The notes under the pieces are model-generated. The model saw nothing but the letters and a program-made list of their open reading frames with translations. It had not been told where the DNA came from and ran no database searches. A DNA stretch of 64,000 nucleotides, from positions 1 through 64,000 of the forward strand of contig JAJVDF010000126.1 of assembly GCA_022410635.1 (NCBI GenBank), read 5' to 3'. How positions within the stretch are numbered: the stretch's first letter is position 1; the number at the start of each line of letters is the position of its first letter. A program made the position numbers and the translations under genes. Shown here in pieces: positions 27,166 to 38,679 of this stretch. The stretch is from Tretioscincus oriximinensis (taxonomy: Eukaryota > Chordata > Lepidosauria > Squamata > Gymnophthalmidae).

Positions 27166-30032
27166 CTGTAAATAGACAAATGTTAACACTTTAACAAATT
27201 AGGTCATCATATCCAAGGAGACACACACACATAAACGTGACACTGCATAAGTAGCCTAATGATCCATGCCTCAGAAACGTTACATAGTGTTTACAAAAGG
27301 CTTTAAAAAAACAGTAACTGAAAAAAATCTCTGGTTGCATTTATCCTGATCGCAAGCTCTCTAAACTTCTACGAACCTTAGTTATTGTACATTGCAGGCA
27401 GGTTTATAAATATTTAATAAAACAATCCTTCCTTTCTTTTGTCTTGAACTTTTCAGTATTCTATTGTCTTCTTTCTTACTATTAAAAAGAAAAATGAGAC
27501 CCTAAAAAGGAGTAAACTTGAATACAAATATTGTATCAAAAACATAAGATAGAATGTTAACTAGGGAATCCTTTTGTGACAAATTATATACACTCTGGAT
27601 TGAAAACAATTAGGGGAAATAAAAAACCTTACGATAAGCCTCGTTTCTACTATTTTGTAAATAAAAAAAATAACATTTTACATTACATTACACACAAAAC
27701 TATGTGCTATTGTGCAAAGATGGCCCTCTTGAAAGTTCTCAGATCATCACTTTTACCAGAATGCTGCCCATTAAAATTGTTCCAGAATCTTGGCTGGGAG
27801 GCGAAAAGTGTACAAACATACAAGCTAATATGTACTTTCTAAACAACCTGTTGAAACATAGGTTATGTTGTAGCGAATTCTGTAGTGAGTGAATATGGAG
27901 TGGAATTTTATGAGTCTCTATTTCCTGTCACTTGACTTCATCCACCATTGCACTTCTGCAGATAATTGTCAAATGGGTGAAACTACAACACCTTGGCTGA
28001 GTAACATTTCATAGAACTTGTTTTTCCATTTGAAGCTTGGTTTAAGAGTGTAGTCATTCTTTATGTGCCTTAAACAAACATCAAGAGTAATCTTGGCAAT
28101 TTACACATCACTGAACTGATAAAATGCATCTACTCCACATTTTATCTACATATTTGTAATTTTAAAAAGCATTACCCTATGGCTAACACTGAATAATGTA
28201 TTTAAAATCAGGATTTCAAAGCAAACCTTCCACTCAAGATGTGTTTTTCTGTGTTAGTGTTTCCTCTCCACTTTTTGACACCCGTCATGCTAAAGAGTCT
28301 CGGATTTGATTTAGTCATACACTAAACACTCACACACAGTGATATAGCATTTCCAAAAGAATCAAACAACATCGCTTTGTAAGAAAAATAACCTCAGAGT
28401 TACTTTAGCAGTACAGAAGCGCTTGACGGGGATCAGACTTTACATGGAGTAAGCCCATTCATTTCTATGCTCAAATCAAATCAAATTTATTTATAGTTAC
28501 ATACACATAATTATATTTCTACACTTTATGAGCAAGTAAAAATTGTGTACAACAGATAAAACAACATGTAAATAACTATGACAGACAAGATTAATCAAAA
28601 GCTGATTATGATTAAGGAAGAAGCAATCTGTTTGAATACAATTAAAGGCGTTTTCTCCAAAACTGGGTCAAAGCTGAAGTAATTCAGCAATTCAAGAGAG
28701 AAAGCCATGCGAAACCAAGCCATCCACATTTGAACAGATATTTCAAGATAGCTAAAGTTGGTCCTAACATTGTGAACTCTGTATTGGCACTTGACAACTG
28801 CAAAAACCCAGGAATGTGGGGTCTCCCTGAGTTTGGAGAGACAATACATCCTGGTACTCCAGTAATAAATCTTTTGCTAAAATGTAATAAGTAGGTTTGT
28901 ACCTTTCCATTCATCTAGTCAGTAAGTATAGGCAGCCATTTTGACCACTTACTTTGACTTATGCTCTTCCAATGTAATTGGAGTGTACTGATATGGTGCT
29001 GACTCAGCTAAAGGAAAATACAGAAACACCTCAAAGCTAAGTCAAATATTTTCTGATGAGATATCCCACGGAATCCTCGCAACTTTCAAAGTAATACCAG
29101 TTTTAGATAAGAAGAATAAAATTTATCATACCTGCTTCAAAATCTTGGATAATAAATACTTGAGTAATAAAGAATAGCAATAAAGGTGAGAGCAAAGGAC
29201 CAAAACAAAAACTCCTTCAGCATCCTCATACTTTAAACAAAATTTTACCGATATTTTTGCAGGAATCAAATAGTATTATTTCCTGCTCATATTTAAATCT
29301 TTCTATATTTCCTCTTGGAAACTTCCCCTGCACAGAAAACAGAACTTTCCTTACAATGACTTGTATAGCGAATGTATTCTGTCATGGATACTCTGAACTC
29401 AGATTTGTACACTGATTGAATGAAAATAAATATTTGGTCAAATATGCACCACTGTATTAATACTGAAATGAAAGTGCAAATAGATACAAATACAATTTCA
29501 TTTTATTCTTCTTTGAACTGGGACTGAAAAAGTCATCTCCTATATGTTAACCATAGCTGCTTGCCTTCATTATGCAAATGTGTAACCTATGGAATGATTC
29601 TTTATTATAGTCCAATGTCCTTTTAACAACACAGCATCATTCTAATAGGAATTCTCCCATATTTCTTAGCCATGCACACCAGAATTGCATATTAGTTGGT
29701 AGCAGAAAAACTAATATGAAAACTACTTATTAGAAAACTTTCAATCTGAAGCCAAACTCTTAATTTACAGTTAGCTGAATGCCCCCAGGAATTGTAGGAT
29801 CAAATCCTGCCATCTTTTTTAACATGTGGAACTGCATACTAAACTTGGACGTGTGCTATTTGATCAACAACTATAAAGAGTTCTATAAGAACTTAGCACT
29901 GTTCAGTCATTCATTTGTGTCTGATCCTTTGTGATCCATGACCCATAGGATGCTGGGTCCCTTTTGCTGTGTTTTATTAACACATTTCAGCTTATCCTTA
30001 GCTATCCCCTCCTCACTTTGCCTTCAGTTTTC
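27166..30032 (-). other. Upstream of TMPRSS2 exon 2; probable intron 1
   Basis: No recognisable coding sequence. A donor-like GAAGCAG|gtatga occurs on the - strand at about 29132, but nothing proves that it is a 5' UTR exon. An A/T-rich L-element-like tail lies near 28475-28510. Confidence 0.3.
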
Positions 30033-30595
30033 AGGTCATAAGAACATATGAGGAGCCCTGCTGAATTGGGACGGAGCCCATCTACTCAAGCATTCTGTCT
30101 CACACGGTGGTCCACCAATTGCACCTTGGCAGTCTGGAACAGAAGAAAGCAAAATCTTCATCTGTTCTCAACGCCCTGCAAAAGGCATTTCAGGAATACT
30201 ACCTTTTACTCCATCTTGGAGACAGTATTAAGGCATCCATCATAGTAGCTGTTTATACCCTTGGCGTCCATGAACTTGTCTAATCCTGTCTTAAAGCTAT
30301 CTGGCTGCTAGCTACTACCACCTCTTCAGGAAGTGAATTCCAAAGGCCGATGACCCTATGGGTGAAAAAATACTTTACTTTGTCTGTCCTCACTCTATGC
30401 CCATCAGTTTCATGGAACGCCCCCTGATTCAAGTGTTGTGTTGTAGAGAAAATAGTTTTTCCCTATTTACCTTATCCATCCCATGCATGATTTTATACCC
30501 CTCAATTGGATCTCCTCTCTTCTTCGAGGCTGAAGAGGCCCAGACGTTACAGACAGATTTCATAAGGGAGATGGCTCCAGTCTTCTCACTAAGTT
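30033..30595 (-). pseudogene. CR1-like LINE 3' fragment
   Basis: Read on +, the order is 'aagaacatatgaggagccct', 'cacggtggtccaccaattgc', 'ccatgaacttgtctaatcct', 'aggaagtgaattccaaaggc', 'atgcatgattttataccc', 'cttcgaggctgaagaggccc'. This is the reverse complement of the C-terminal RT region and 3' UTR of a squamate CR1-type LINE, with stops throughout. Confidence 0.8.
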
Positions 30596-30599
30596 AAAG

Positions 30600-33097
30600 C
30601 TTTACCTTTAATATTTGTTCTTCCAATGAGCAGTTAGGGTTGACTTTTATTAGAGCTGATAGATTTAATCTCCCTTTGTGCCAAGAAACTCTAAAAAGAT
30701 TTAACACCACATTTCAAAATTATCTATTCTTAAGCACTCAACCTTTTTTAAGGTACACTCTCATAGGCTGCTTGCATACAAGGTTCTCCTACCGGGTTGG
30801 TGGGATCATCATGATGCCTATGCCATACAAGGCAATGGAACTTGTGCTGTCCTCCCGAGTCTCACCCAGCAAAAAGCTCCTTTGTCATGGAAGGAGAGGT
30901 TCCTGATCTTTTCAAACATCAGCACAAAATATCTCTCCTTCCAACGGGAAGCTGCCTAGAGCCCTGGTATCTGTTACACCGCCATGTGGCTGGGTTTAAA
31001 CCCCATTTTGGGTTTTAGCCCATAGTGTGAAAGGGACCTTGATCATAAATTACTGGAGAGACCATAGCTTTAACTTTTAAGCAAGGTGATGCCTTTGTTT
31101 GTTTAGTACACTATTTAGGCTTATCATCACTCTTCTGCCAAGCAGCAAGCTGCAATGGCCTTCTTCTGCAGTGAATTTGATGTCAGCGCCACTCCTGGGA
31201 GCAAATTTTAACTATTATGGCTGTATGCCTCTAGGTTATCCTTTAACAGTAAACGTGCTCAGAACTCATTTTCTCATACCAGGACAGAGACAATCCTTCA
31301 CTCTAATTTGATCTATATCTCTCGCTCAGAGGGCTGTACTTACAAAAGAAAAAAGAAAACTTCAGAAAATAAGATTCTCCTGCTCAGGGCTTTCCCCAGA
31401 CCAACAGGGTTTCCCTGAATGTGAAGGATAATTGGTTATGTCTATTGGTAAAGATAAGGGCAGACGTTAATCTCTATGGGCAATCTCCAAGACTACTTGC
31501 CTTTGATCTGATGTCTTCCCTAAGGCCTGTCTGTTGTAGTTAACAAATATCAGAATTCATTATAAATGGGAGGTGGGAGAGAGGAGTTGTTTCCCACGTA
31601 AAATCCATTAGATCTGATTACCAAGATGGCTACTGCTAAAAAAGTTTATTTTCTACAAAAAATGAAGTTCTACTTGATCACTCACTGACCCCTCTACCTT
31701 ACTAGACTCATTCCACAGTTGCCTTCCTACAGTTTTTACCAGATGCTTGCCTGTGGCACCTTCTTGACATTTCAACAACTTAAGCAGCATAAAGTTCTTC
31801 AGGGCTATGATGGTGGCCTAGAAAAGTTTATATTTTGGGAAGAGGAAATGTTGTTTTGACAGGCTTAGATTATTTCTCCACTTGATCATACTCCATATTA
31901 TATCCCACAATAGGAACATAACATCTGCAGGATGGTCCAGATAGGCCTTACTTAGGGTCTGCCACAAACTGCATCAAAACGCAGACTGCAGCTCAGCTTA
32001 TTCTGGGATGTAATCAAAATTAGATCCAACATAGACAGTGCCTTAGTCTGAACTGGCGTGGGAACAATTACTATGTATTTCCAACATGTGGTTGAGAATT
32101 GTGAAAAGTTTTAAATCACCCAACAGAGTGGCTAGATCAGTTTTATTTCCCTTTAAACCTGAAAATGTAGTAAAGTCATTGCAGAACCCTAAATATCATC
32201 TTAGTCAATGTACTTTTTAAGGGTTGGTAAACTTGGGAATATAAATTGAGAGATAAAGTTATAAAGAAGACGGGGTGAAAAGATGATAGCAGTTGCTTCA
32301 TCAAATACTATTTCTAGCCTTTTGCTATATAATTTTTCATATGGACTGGACAATTTACCTGATTTTGATCACTGATTTAGTGAGATCTAATTGACTCATA
32401 CTGCAAACCTGCCAGTGTGTAAATCCTGTTCTGTAGGGCTTTTATTTTTTTATTTTTTCGGATAGTCAAGAACAAGACTGGATCCATTCCCAAGAATTCT
32501 TCTCACATAACAGAGAAACAATGGAAACATTCTGTTCTCATGAAAATCAATAAACAGAATAGGTGTTTCACCTTACAGTATACACGGTTAATTTTCAACA
32601 TGATGAATTTCTTTTTCACAAAGCTTTGCTGAAGCCCAGTTCCTTCCAGACATTTCCTTTTTGAGTCAGCAAGGTGTATTTAGGTCAATGCTTTAAAGCA
32701 TTAACTTTTTCAAAAGCATTTTTGAAATGAACATACAAGGAAGTATATACCAAAATTAAGTCGGTGAAATGATTCACGTGTGCACGAGCACATACCTAAA
32801 GCAAAACATCACTTTAAACTGATTTTTCTTCCAAATATTTATACTTAATAGCACAGACACACCCAGTCATAATTTATAATTCATTTACTTTTATGTACTT
32901 TGTGTCTTCTTCCAAGAAAAAAACTTCACAATCATACAGAGCCCTTTGTACAATTCTCACAGTGACTATGAAATAATCTCAATGATTGTTGTCACAGTGA
33001 AGGGCACAGGAAGGTCTTGCTTCAAGACCTTTGAGCATATGGTTGGCACTTTCTTCTGCAACACATCAGCATCAATTAAAAAAGCACTAGAATCAGA
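30600..33097. other. No genes; possible MITE remnant at 31940-32030
   Basis: The only structured piece is a half copy of the palindromic MITE (contains 'cagcttattctgggatgtaa' near 31995). The rest shows no named repeat or coding signature. Confidence 0.3.
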
Positions 33098-33105
33098 GGC
33101 TAGAG

Positions 33106-34110
33106 CAGGGGTGGGCAATTATTTTTTCCATGGGGCCACATGAGAAACAGAAAATATTGTGGAGGGCCGGCCAAATTCAGCAAGGAGGGTGAAGCCAGGG
33201 GTCTTGTCCCCACCTCCTCCAGGGGCCCTCCACAATATTTTCACCCCCTGCACTGCAGCTGTTTTCCCTGCCCGCCCCCAGCCGCCCTCCCTCCCCGCTC
33301 AGAAGGGCTGCCGTGCCGCAGGGCTCATGGCTGCCGTAGCCGGTACAGGCCGCCCTGTGCCTCCCTGCCGGTCCCCTGGGGAAAGGGCGGCGCACGCAGG
33401 ACGCTCTCCTGAGGGGGAAAATGCTGCATCCTCAGCCACCATGACAAGCCGCCTGTTTAGTAGTTTTGTTTCCCACAACGCTCCTCCCCGAGGGGCTGCT
33501 TGTCGAAACTTCTATTTTTACATCCACGCCGCGCGCGCACACGGCTCCCCCTCCCTCTCTCACGCCGGCCGGCTGGGCCGCCTCAGCCCAAAAGAAAAGC
33601 GCCCCCCCCCCCGCCGCCGCCATGCGTTCAACGGGCCCTCAGGTTCCGGGGATCTGCTGCCCCTTCGGCCGCCGCCTCCTTTCCTCTCCGTGAGGAGATG
33701 CGGAAGAATGAAGCCAGCCCAGCCACAGGTCGGGTGGTGGCAGCCGGCACACAGCGAGGCATGTGCTGCCTTGTTGTTCCTGCCTCCTGAGGGCGCCCGC
33801 GGCGTCTGCCCTGCCNGCTGCTGCTGCTTCCTTCCCCACCAGCCGCCCAGCCGAGCCTACCGTACTGCGCCCTGAGGAGGCGGAGGCGGTGGGAGGCCCA
33901 GGAAGGCGCGGGACGGAGGCGTTTCCATATCAGAAAAGGGCGGAGGAGGCGTTTCTGCGCGCGCAACGGACAGCCGCCGTTTTAATTCTTCCTTCCTCCT
34001 TTTTTTTCCCTTAAGGGGAAAATTGCTGTGTGTGTCGGCCCCGTCGCAGGCCGGTCAGAGCCAATCAAAGGGCCATATGCGGCCCGAGGGCCGTACAATG
34101 CCCAGGTCTG
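33106..34110. mobile_element. 1-kb hAT element carrying a CpG island, exact 8-bp TSD
   Basis: Ends CAGGGGTGGGCAATT and ACAATGCCCAGGTCTG form imperfect inverted repeats, extended by 'ggccacatg' / 'catatgcggcc'. The flanks 33098-33105 and 34111-34118 are both GGCTAGAG. The interior (about 33240-34000) is strongly GC- and CpG-rich with C runs. Open frames inside (such as 33159-33875) are by-products of GC content with no domain. No transposase. Confidence 0.92.
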
Positions 34111-34311
34111 GGCTAGAGCGTCAGGAGGAACAATGGGAGCTTCCAGATGAGGTGGTGACAGCAACCAAACTAAATAATTTTAAGAAAGATGAATTCATGA
34201 AGTGTATCAATGACCACTAAAACTGATGTCTAGGTGCTGTGTCCAAGTTGGAGAAAGTGTCAGGATGTTAAAGCTGATAATGGAATTGAAGCTGATAACG
34301 TTTTTCTTTTT

Positions 34312-34617
34312 AAGAACACAAGAACCTAAGAGGAGCCCTGCTGAATCTGGCTGGAGCCCATCTACTCCAGCCTTCTGTCTCACACAGTGACCCACCAATT
34401 GCACCTGGGCATTCTGGAACAGAAGAAGCCAAAATCTTCAACTATTCCCGATGCCCTGCAAAAGGCATTACAGGAATACTGCCTGTTGCTCCATCTGAGA
34501 GGCAGCATCAAGACATCTATCCTAGTAGCTATTTATACCCTTAGTGTCCATGAACTTGTCTAATCCTGCCTTAAAGCTATCCAGGCTGATAGCTACCACC
34601 ACCTCTTCTTGAAGTAG
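34312..34617 (-). pseudogene. CR1-like LINE 3' fragment
   Basis: Same block order as at 30033 ('aagaacacaagaacctaaga', 'cacagtgacccaccaattgc', 'ccatgaacttgtctaatcct'), covering only the last 300 bp of the element. Confidence 0.8.
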
Positions 34618-34619
34618 AC

Positions 34620-36188
34620 TCACACTATAATACAGTGCAAGTTAGAGCAATTTTACACCATGGATTGTTTGCGCACAATCCATGCAGTGTGCTGAAAACA
34701 GAGCACACTAAAAATGGTTAAAATATGCATTCTGATGAAACAGCTTTTACCTTGGAGCACACTAAATTTGTCCCATGTTCATTTAAATAAAATACATACA
34801 CTGCATTTCCAAAACCACTCACTCACCCACTTGCACAGGTTATTGATATACAGTGTTGCTTCCTTCCACAAAGTTGATCTAATTTCTAAACTTGGTTTAA
34901 AGTTTGGTTTAAGCTTGGACTAGAAGCCTGATTACATGAGATGGGAACTAAAGTTACAAATTCACCAAGTAAGTGGCCATTACTACAGTGAACTCAATGA
35001 AGACCGTCCCAATCCCTGAAAAAATAATAGCAGCATTCCAATTTCAAAATATCATGGTAACAAATATTCTGCAATTTGCATTTTAAACTAAGGAAACAAT
35101 AGCCATACCACACATTGTTGATAAGACACTTATCAGTAATACGTCAGATACCCAAGGACACTGAATCTAGGAACGGAATGTGTAAACAGCTTGCTGCATT
35201 GTAGGTTTCCAGTTCTGTCCATCATATTCGCTTTTGGTTGCCTGTAGTATGAAAGCAAGTAAATCAAGTTTGATTTTCTTTAACCAGGAGTATGAAGAAA
35301 GCATTCTTCAGTAGCTTCATAAGGGGAAAAAAAACCAGCTGCCATTCCTGGCACTTAAAACACACAGAATATTTCTTCACTCTTTTACAATGTGCCTAGA
35401 AGACAGAATTATATGAAAGTTGTTTGAATCTAGTAGCCTTTTACTTTAGGCTTAATAGTATTTTTTTTATCTAAGGAATCACTTTCACACAAAGCATTTT
35501 TTAAAGCAGTGTGAGTTTTTTTTGAGATATTAAGATGTTCTGTGTAACATTCCATTCTGCAACGAACAAGGCTGTAAGCATAATCAGGTACAGGAATGAG
35601 GGAACATTCCAAGAAAAGTTTCACAAGAAAGAGCAACTTTAAAAAAAACAAACCTAGGAAAGAGGAAGGGACAAGGGAAAAGGAAGAACAAAATGAGAAA
35701 ATCATTCAAAGCTTTATATACTGTCAAAGATAGATTAAGATGTCTAAAACTGCCTTGTTTCACTTCCAAGATATTCATAGGACTCTTCAATCCTATTTTG
35801 TTCAGAGTTTTTGATACATGGAAGATTCACTCCTAAATCATGTACACTTATCAGAGATGTAAAAGGCATGACTTCTTCCACACTGGCACGACAAACCCCT
35901 AAGTTTTGTTCCTGTGCCTTTCCTTTAGATACCACCCTACTCTTTGCAAAGAGCCAGCAACAAGATGAAGACTAGAAGGTTTACCAAATATTCACAAATA
36001 CTGAAATCCTGAACTTACAAAACGTTTACTGCTAGTATAAAAGATGTCTGTGCAACTGCTGGAGATATTTAAGATAATGTAGAAATAGATATTAAGGTTC
36101 TTGTATACTTGTATTAGTACAGTATGTTATGCAGTAATAATAGTTATCCGGAAGATCTTGAGAATAGGGAACTTATACTTCCATCACA
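34620..36188. other. No genes or named repeats recognised
   Basis: AT-rich sequence without a supportable feature. Confidence 0.3.
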
Positions 36189-36336
36189 CAATGGTCCTTT
36201 CCCTAATGAGCCTTATTTTGGGTTATACAGTTCAATACATTTTGCCAGCCACATGTCCAAACATCAAATGGCAGGCTCCTATTCAGATATATAGGACAGA
36301 ATAAGGTGGTGAGAGAATAAGGTAGGGCAGGACCAT
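36189..36336. mobile_element. Diverged palindromic MITE
   Basis: 'atggtcctttccctaatgag' on the left mirrors 'ggtagggcaggaccata' on the right, with ccttattttggg / acagaataagg inside. Related to the copy at 15414. Confidence 0.55.
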
Positions 36337-37189
36337 AGAGGAAAAAACCAAATGCACATTGAAATAACCTAGTCCAATAGTCAATGACTTGAAAGTTAAT
36401 CAGATCTGGTTAAGAAGTTAAAAAGGAAAGTGCATTCCTGAAAGAAACACATCAACTGATTAGGCAGAGGAAATCGTGAAAATGAAATCAATAGTATTCA
36501 ACAAACAGCTTTCCTTTCTAAAGCACCAAATTATTCAAGAATTAAAAATAGAGAAAGAGTTAAAGAAACACATCAGTGTATCATTTGACACTGATGGTAA
36601 TAAAATATTCCAATCAGTGACGTCTGGCCTTTGGGTCCGTTGTGGCCGCCAGACACACCAGAAATTATCAGCAATTAAAATCAATGATAAAATCTCCATA
36701 GAAAATAATGGAGAACCATTGGCCAATCGTGAACCTTCTTAGAGGAACAAATCAAGCAGCAACAAATCAAAAAGCTCCAGACAGCTTCTTTTAGTGATGT
36801 TTTGGTCGCCGATCCCAAGAGTTGAACCAATGGGAGGGCTGCCTGGGCGGGGCTACAGTCCCTCTTTCAGTCTGCCTGGAGGTGCCGTTTTGTATTGGTA
36901 ATTCATCTAACAGACAGAGAGCAAGTCCGGTAAGCAGGGCCAGATTTTTAGGCTGCCCAGGTTCCAGTGGCAGCAGCCTCCCCATTTAACCACCCTGGGC
37001 TGTAGCTGCAGGGCCCCCAGAAGAAGGAGCTTCCTGCTGGGGTTTCCTGCAGCTGCTGCCCAGGGCGGCAAAATGTGGAGGCTGCTGCCGCTAGAGCCAG
37101 GGACAGAAGCTCCTGGGCTGCAGTCTGAGGAGCAAGCCACGAGGTAGGTTGCCTTCCTTTCTCTTTCTTTCTTTTCTTTGGCCATTCGG

Positions 37190-37275
37190 GGCCTGCCATA
37201 GCCTACACTAGCATGTAGATGGCACATTCCTATTCTGAGATACAGCCAAGAAGGCTCAGTGGAGACGGGGCCTTT
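37190..37275. mobile_element. Palindromic MITE, one half
   Basis: 'gcctgccatagcctacacta' followed by 'gaaggctcagtggagacggg' is the interior and right end of the family seen at 15414. It is nested in the 2-kb hAT. Confidence 0.6.
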
Positions 37276-37640
37276 CTGTGCTTTCTCTCCTTCTTTATTT
37301 CTATCTTCCTTTTTTCTCCTTCCCAGATCCTTCTTTTTTTCTTCCTACGTATAGCTCCTCTTCGGGCCTTTCCTCCTTGCTTCATAATTTCTGGGTTGAG
37401 TTCTAGATTTCATTTGTGGTGTGTTTAGAGTGTGAATAACCAAAATTATTAGCCTAGTTTTTACTCCTAATGTGGGTTTTAATTTTCTGTGGCTGTTCTT
37501 TCTTCCCTTTCTTCTTTTTCTTTCTGTCCTTTCTCTTTCTCTTTCCTTCCTTATTTCTATCCACCTTTTCCTTTTTTCCTCCTTCCTCCTTTTTTTCTTC
37601 TTCTTTCTACCTCCCCTTTGGTCCTAATCTGGCTTGAATT
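37275..37640 (+). repeat. Pyrimidine-rich tract (CTTT/TTCC)
   Basis: Long runs of C and T with few purines, for example around 37500-37620. Confidence 0.7.
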
Positions 37641-37799
37641 CTGCATTTTTAAAAAATGATTTCTGCTGAGCATATGTCTTTTATATATATATTAAAAAAT
37701 CACTTCTAATTTTAGTTGAGTTCTAGTTTTTCTAGTGGCAGAATGGTTCTCAGTTGCATTTCTGCCTGCTTTTCTGTGTTTAAGAACTAAGACCTTCAA

Positions 37800-38020
37800 T
37801 TAGACCACCTCTTGAACACCACCTTTCGAGGCTGAAGAGGCCCAAATGTTTCAGATGAATTTCATAAGGGAGGTGCTCCAGTCCCCCGACCGTTCTAGTT
37901 GCCCTTTTCTGCACATCAGATGTCGTGACCAGAATTGTACACAATATTCCTAATGTGACCTCACCACAGATTTATAAAGAGGCTAAACAACACTTGCTGT
38001 TTTTGATTCCTTTCCTGCAC
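37800..38020 (-). pseudogene. CR1-like LINE internal fragment
   Basis: 'cgaggctgaagaggcccaaa', 'ccttttctgcacatcagatg' and 'ccagaattgtacacaatatt' are the reverse complement of the RT C-terminal region of the CR1-type family. It continues where the 30033 copy leaves off. Confidence 0.7.
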
Positions 38021-38379
38021 ACTGGTTTGATTAGGTAATCTGATTATAAATAAGTCCCCGAGCCAACTTCCTGTAATAGCAAAAATGTTTCCTGTGGACG
38101 GGTCACTAAGTGCAGAGTTGCGAAGAATGCATTCTTGTGCCTAGCTGTGGTGCACCTGGGGGCTGTAGTCTTCAGGACATCAGGCAAATAGCATTAAAAG
38201 TAGAAGAAAAAATTATTTTATCACCCAGCCAGCAGATATATTTACTTGTTTTTCCTTCTTTTTAAAGAAGCACAATTGAAAACCATGTTAGGAATGTTAT
38301 TTATTATTATTTTATAAATGCACTTGCTCGATTTACACCCATATTCAGGAATTGGGAAAAATAATGGGGGGAAGAGTGG

Positions 38380-38462
38380 AATAAAGAGGGGAGAATGGAA
38401 GGAAGAAAAGAAGGCAGGAAAGAAAGAAGGATAGAAGGAAAGAGCAGGAAGGAAGGAAGGAT
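38380..38462 (+). repeat. Purine tract (GGAA/GAAA)
   Basis: Almost pure A and G over about 80 bases, made of GGAAGGAA and AAAGAAAG units. Confidence 0.85.
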
Positions 38463-38466
38463 GGAC

Positions 38467-38577
38467 AAAAGTGATGTCACTTCCTGTCCCACCCCAGGGA
38501 AGTGATGACGTTCCCTGTCCCGCTCCAGTAGTGATGTCACTTTCTGTCCGCCCCCCAGAAGTGATGTCGAAAAAAAT
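38467..38577 (+). repeat. 30-bp minisatellite, about 3.3 copies
   Basis: The unit begins agtgatgtcac, then ttcctgtccc and a C-rich end. Starts at 38471, 38502, 38531 and 38561 give periods of 31, 29 and 30. It lies inside the 2-kb hAT. Confidence 0.9.
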
Positions 38578-38679
38578 TGAGGCGCACTGAACATGCCAAG
38601 AACTCCAAGCATCCAACATTTGTGCTGGGGTGACACCCCCCCAGAAAAAAACTGCACCAGTCGCCACTGATTCCAATCC

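Larger units (their letters stand above)
36615..38669. mobile_element. 2-kb hAT element, exact 8-bp TSD, with later insertions
   Basis: Ends CAGTGACGTCTGG and CCAGTCGCCACTG match the termini of the 347-bp copy at 16876. The flanks 36607-36614 and 38670-38677 are both ATTCCAAT. It shares 'caaatcaaaaagctccagac' and 'caatgggagggctgcctgg' with the short copy. It also holds a GC-rich block (36940-37140), a MITE half (37190-37275), a pyrimidine-rich tract, a CR1 stub, a purine tract and a 30-bp minisatellite. No transposase frame survives. Confidence 0.88.

Noticed and set aside
33159..33875. 238-codon open frame (+) and several overlapping frames in the GC-rich block
   Set aside because: It lies wholly inside a hAT element with exact target duplications. 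All frames are open because of GC content, composition is Pro/Arg/Ala-rich and no domain is visible.
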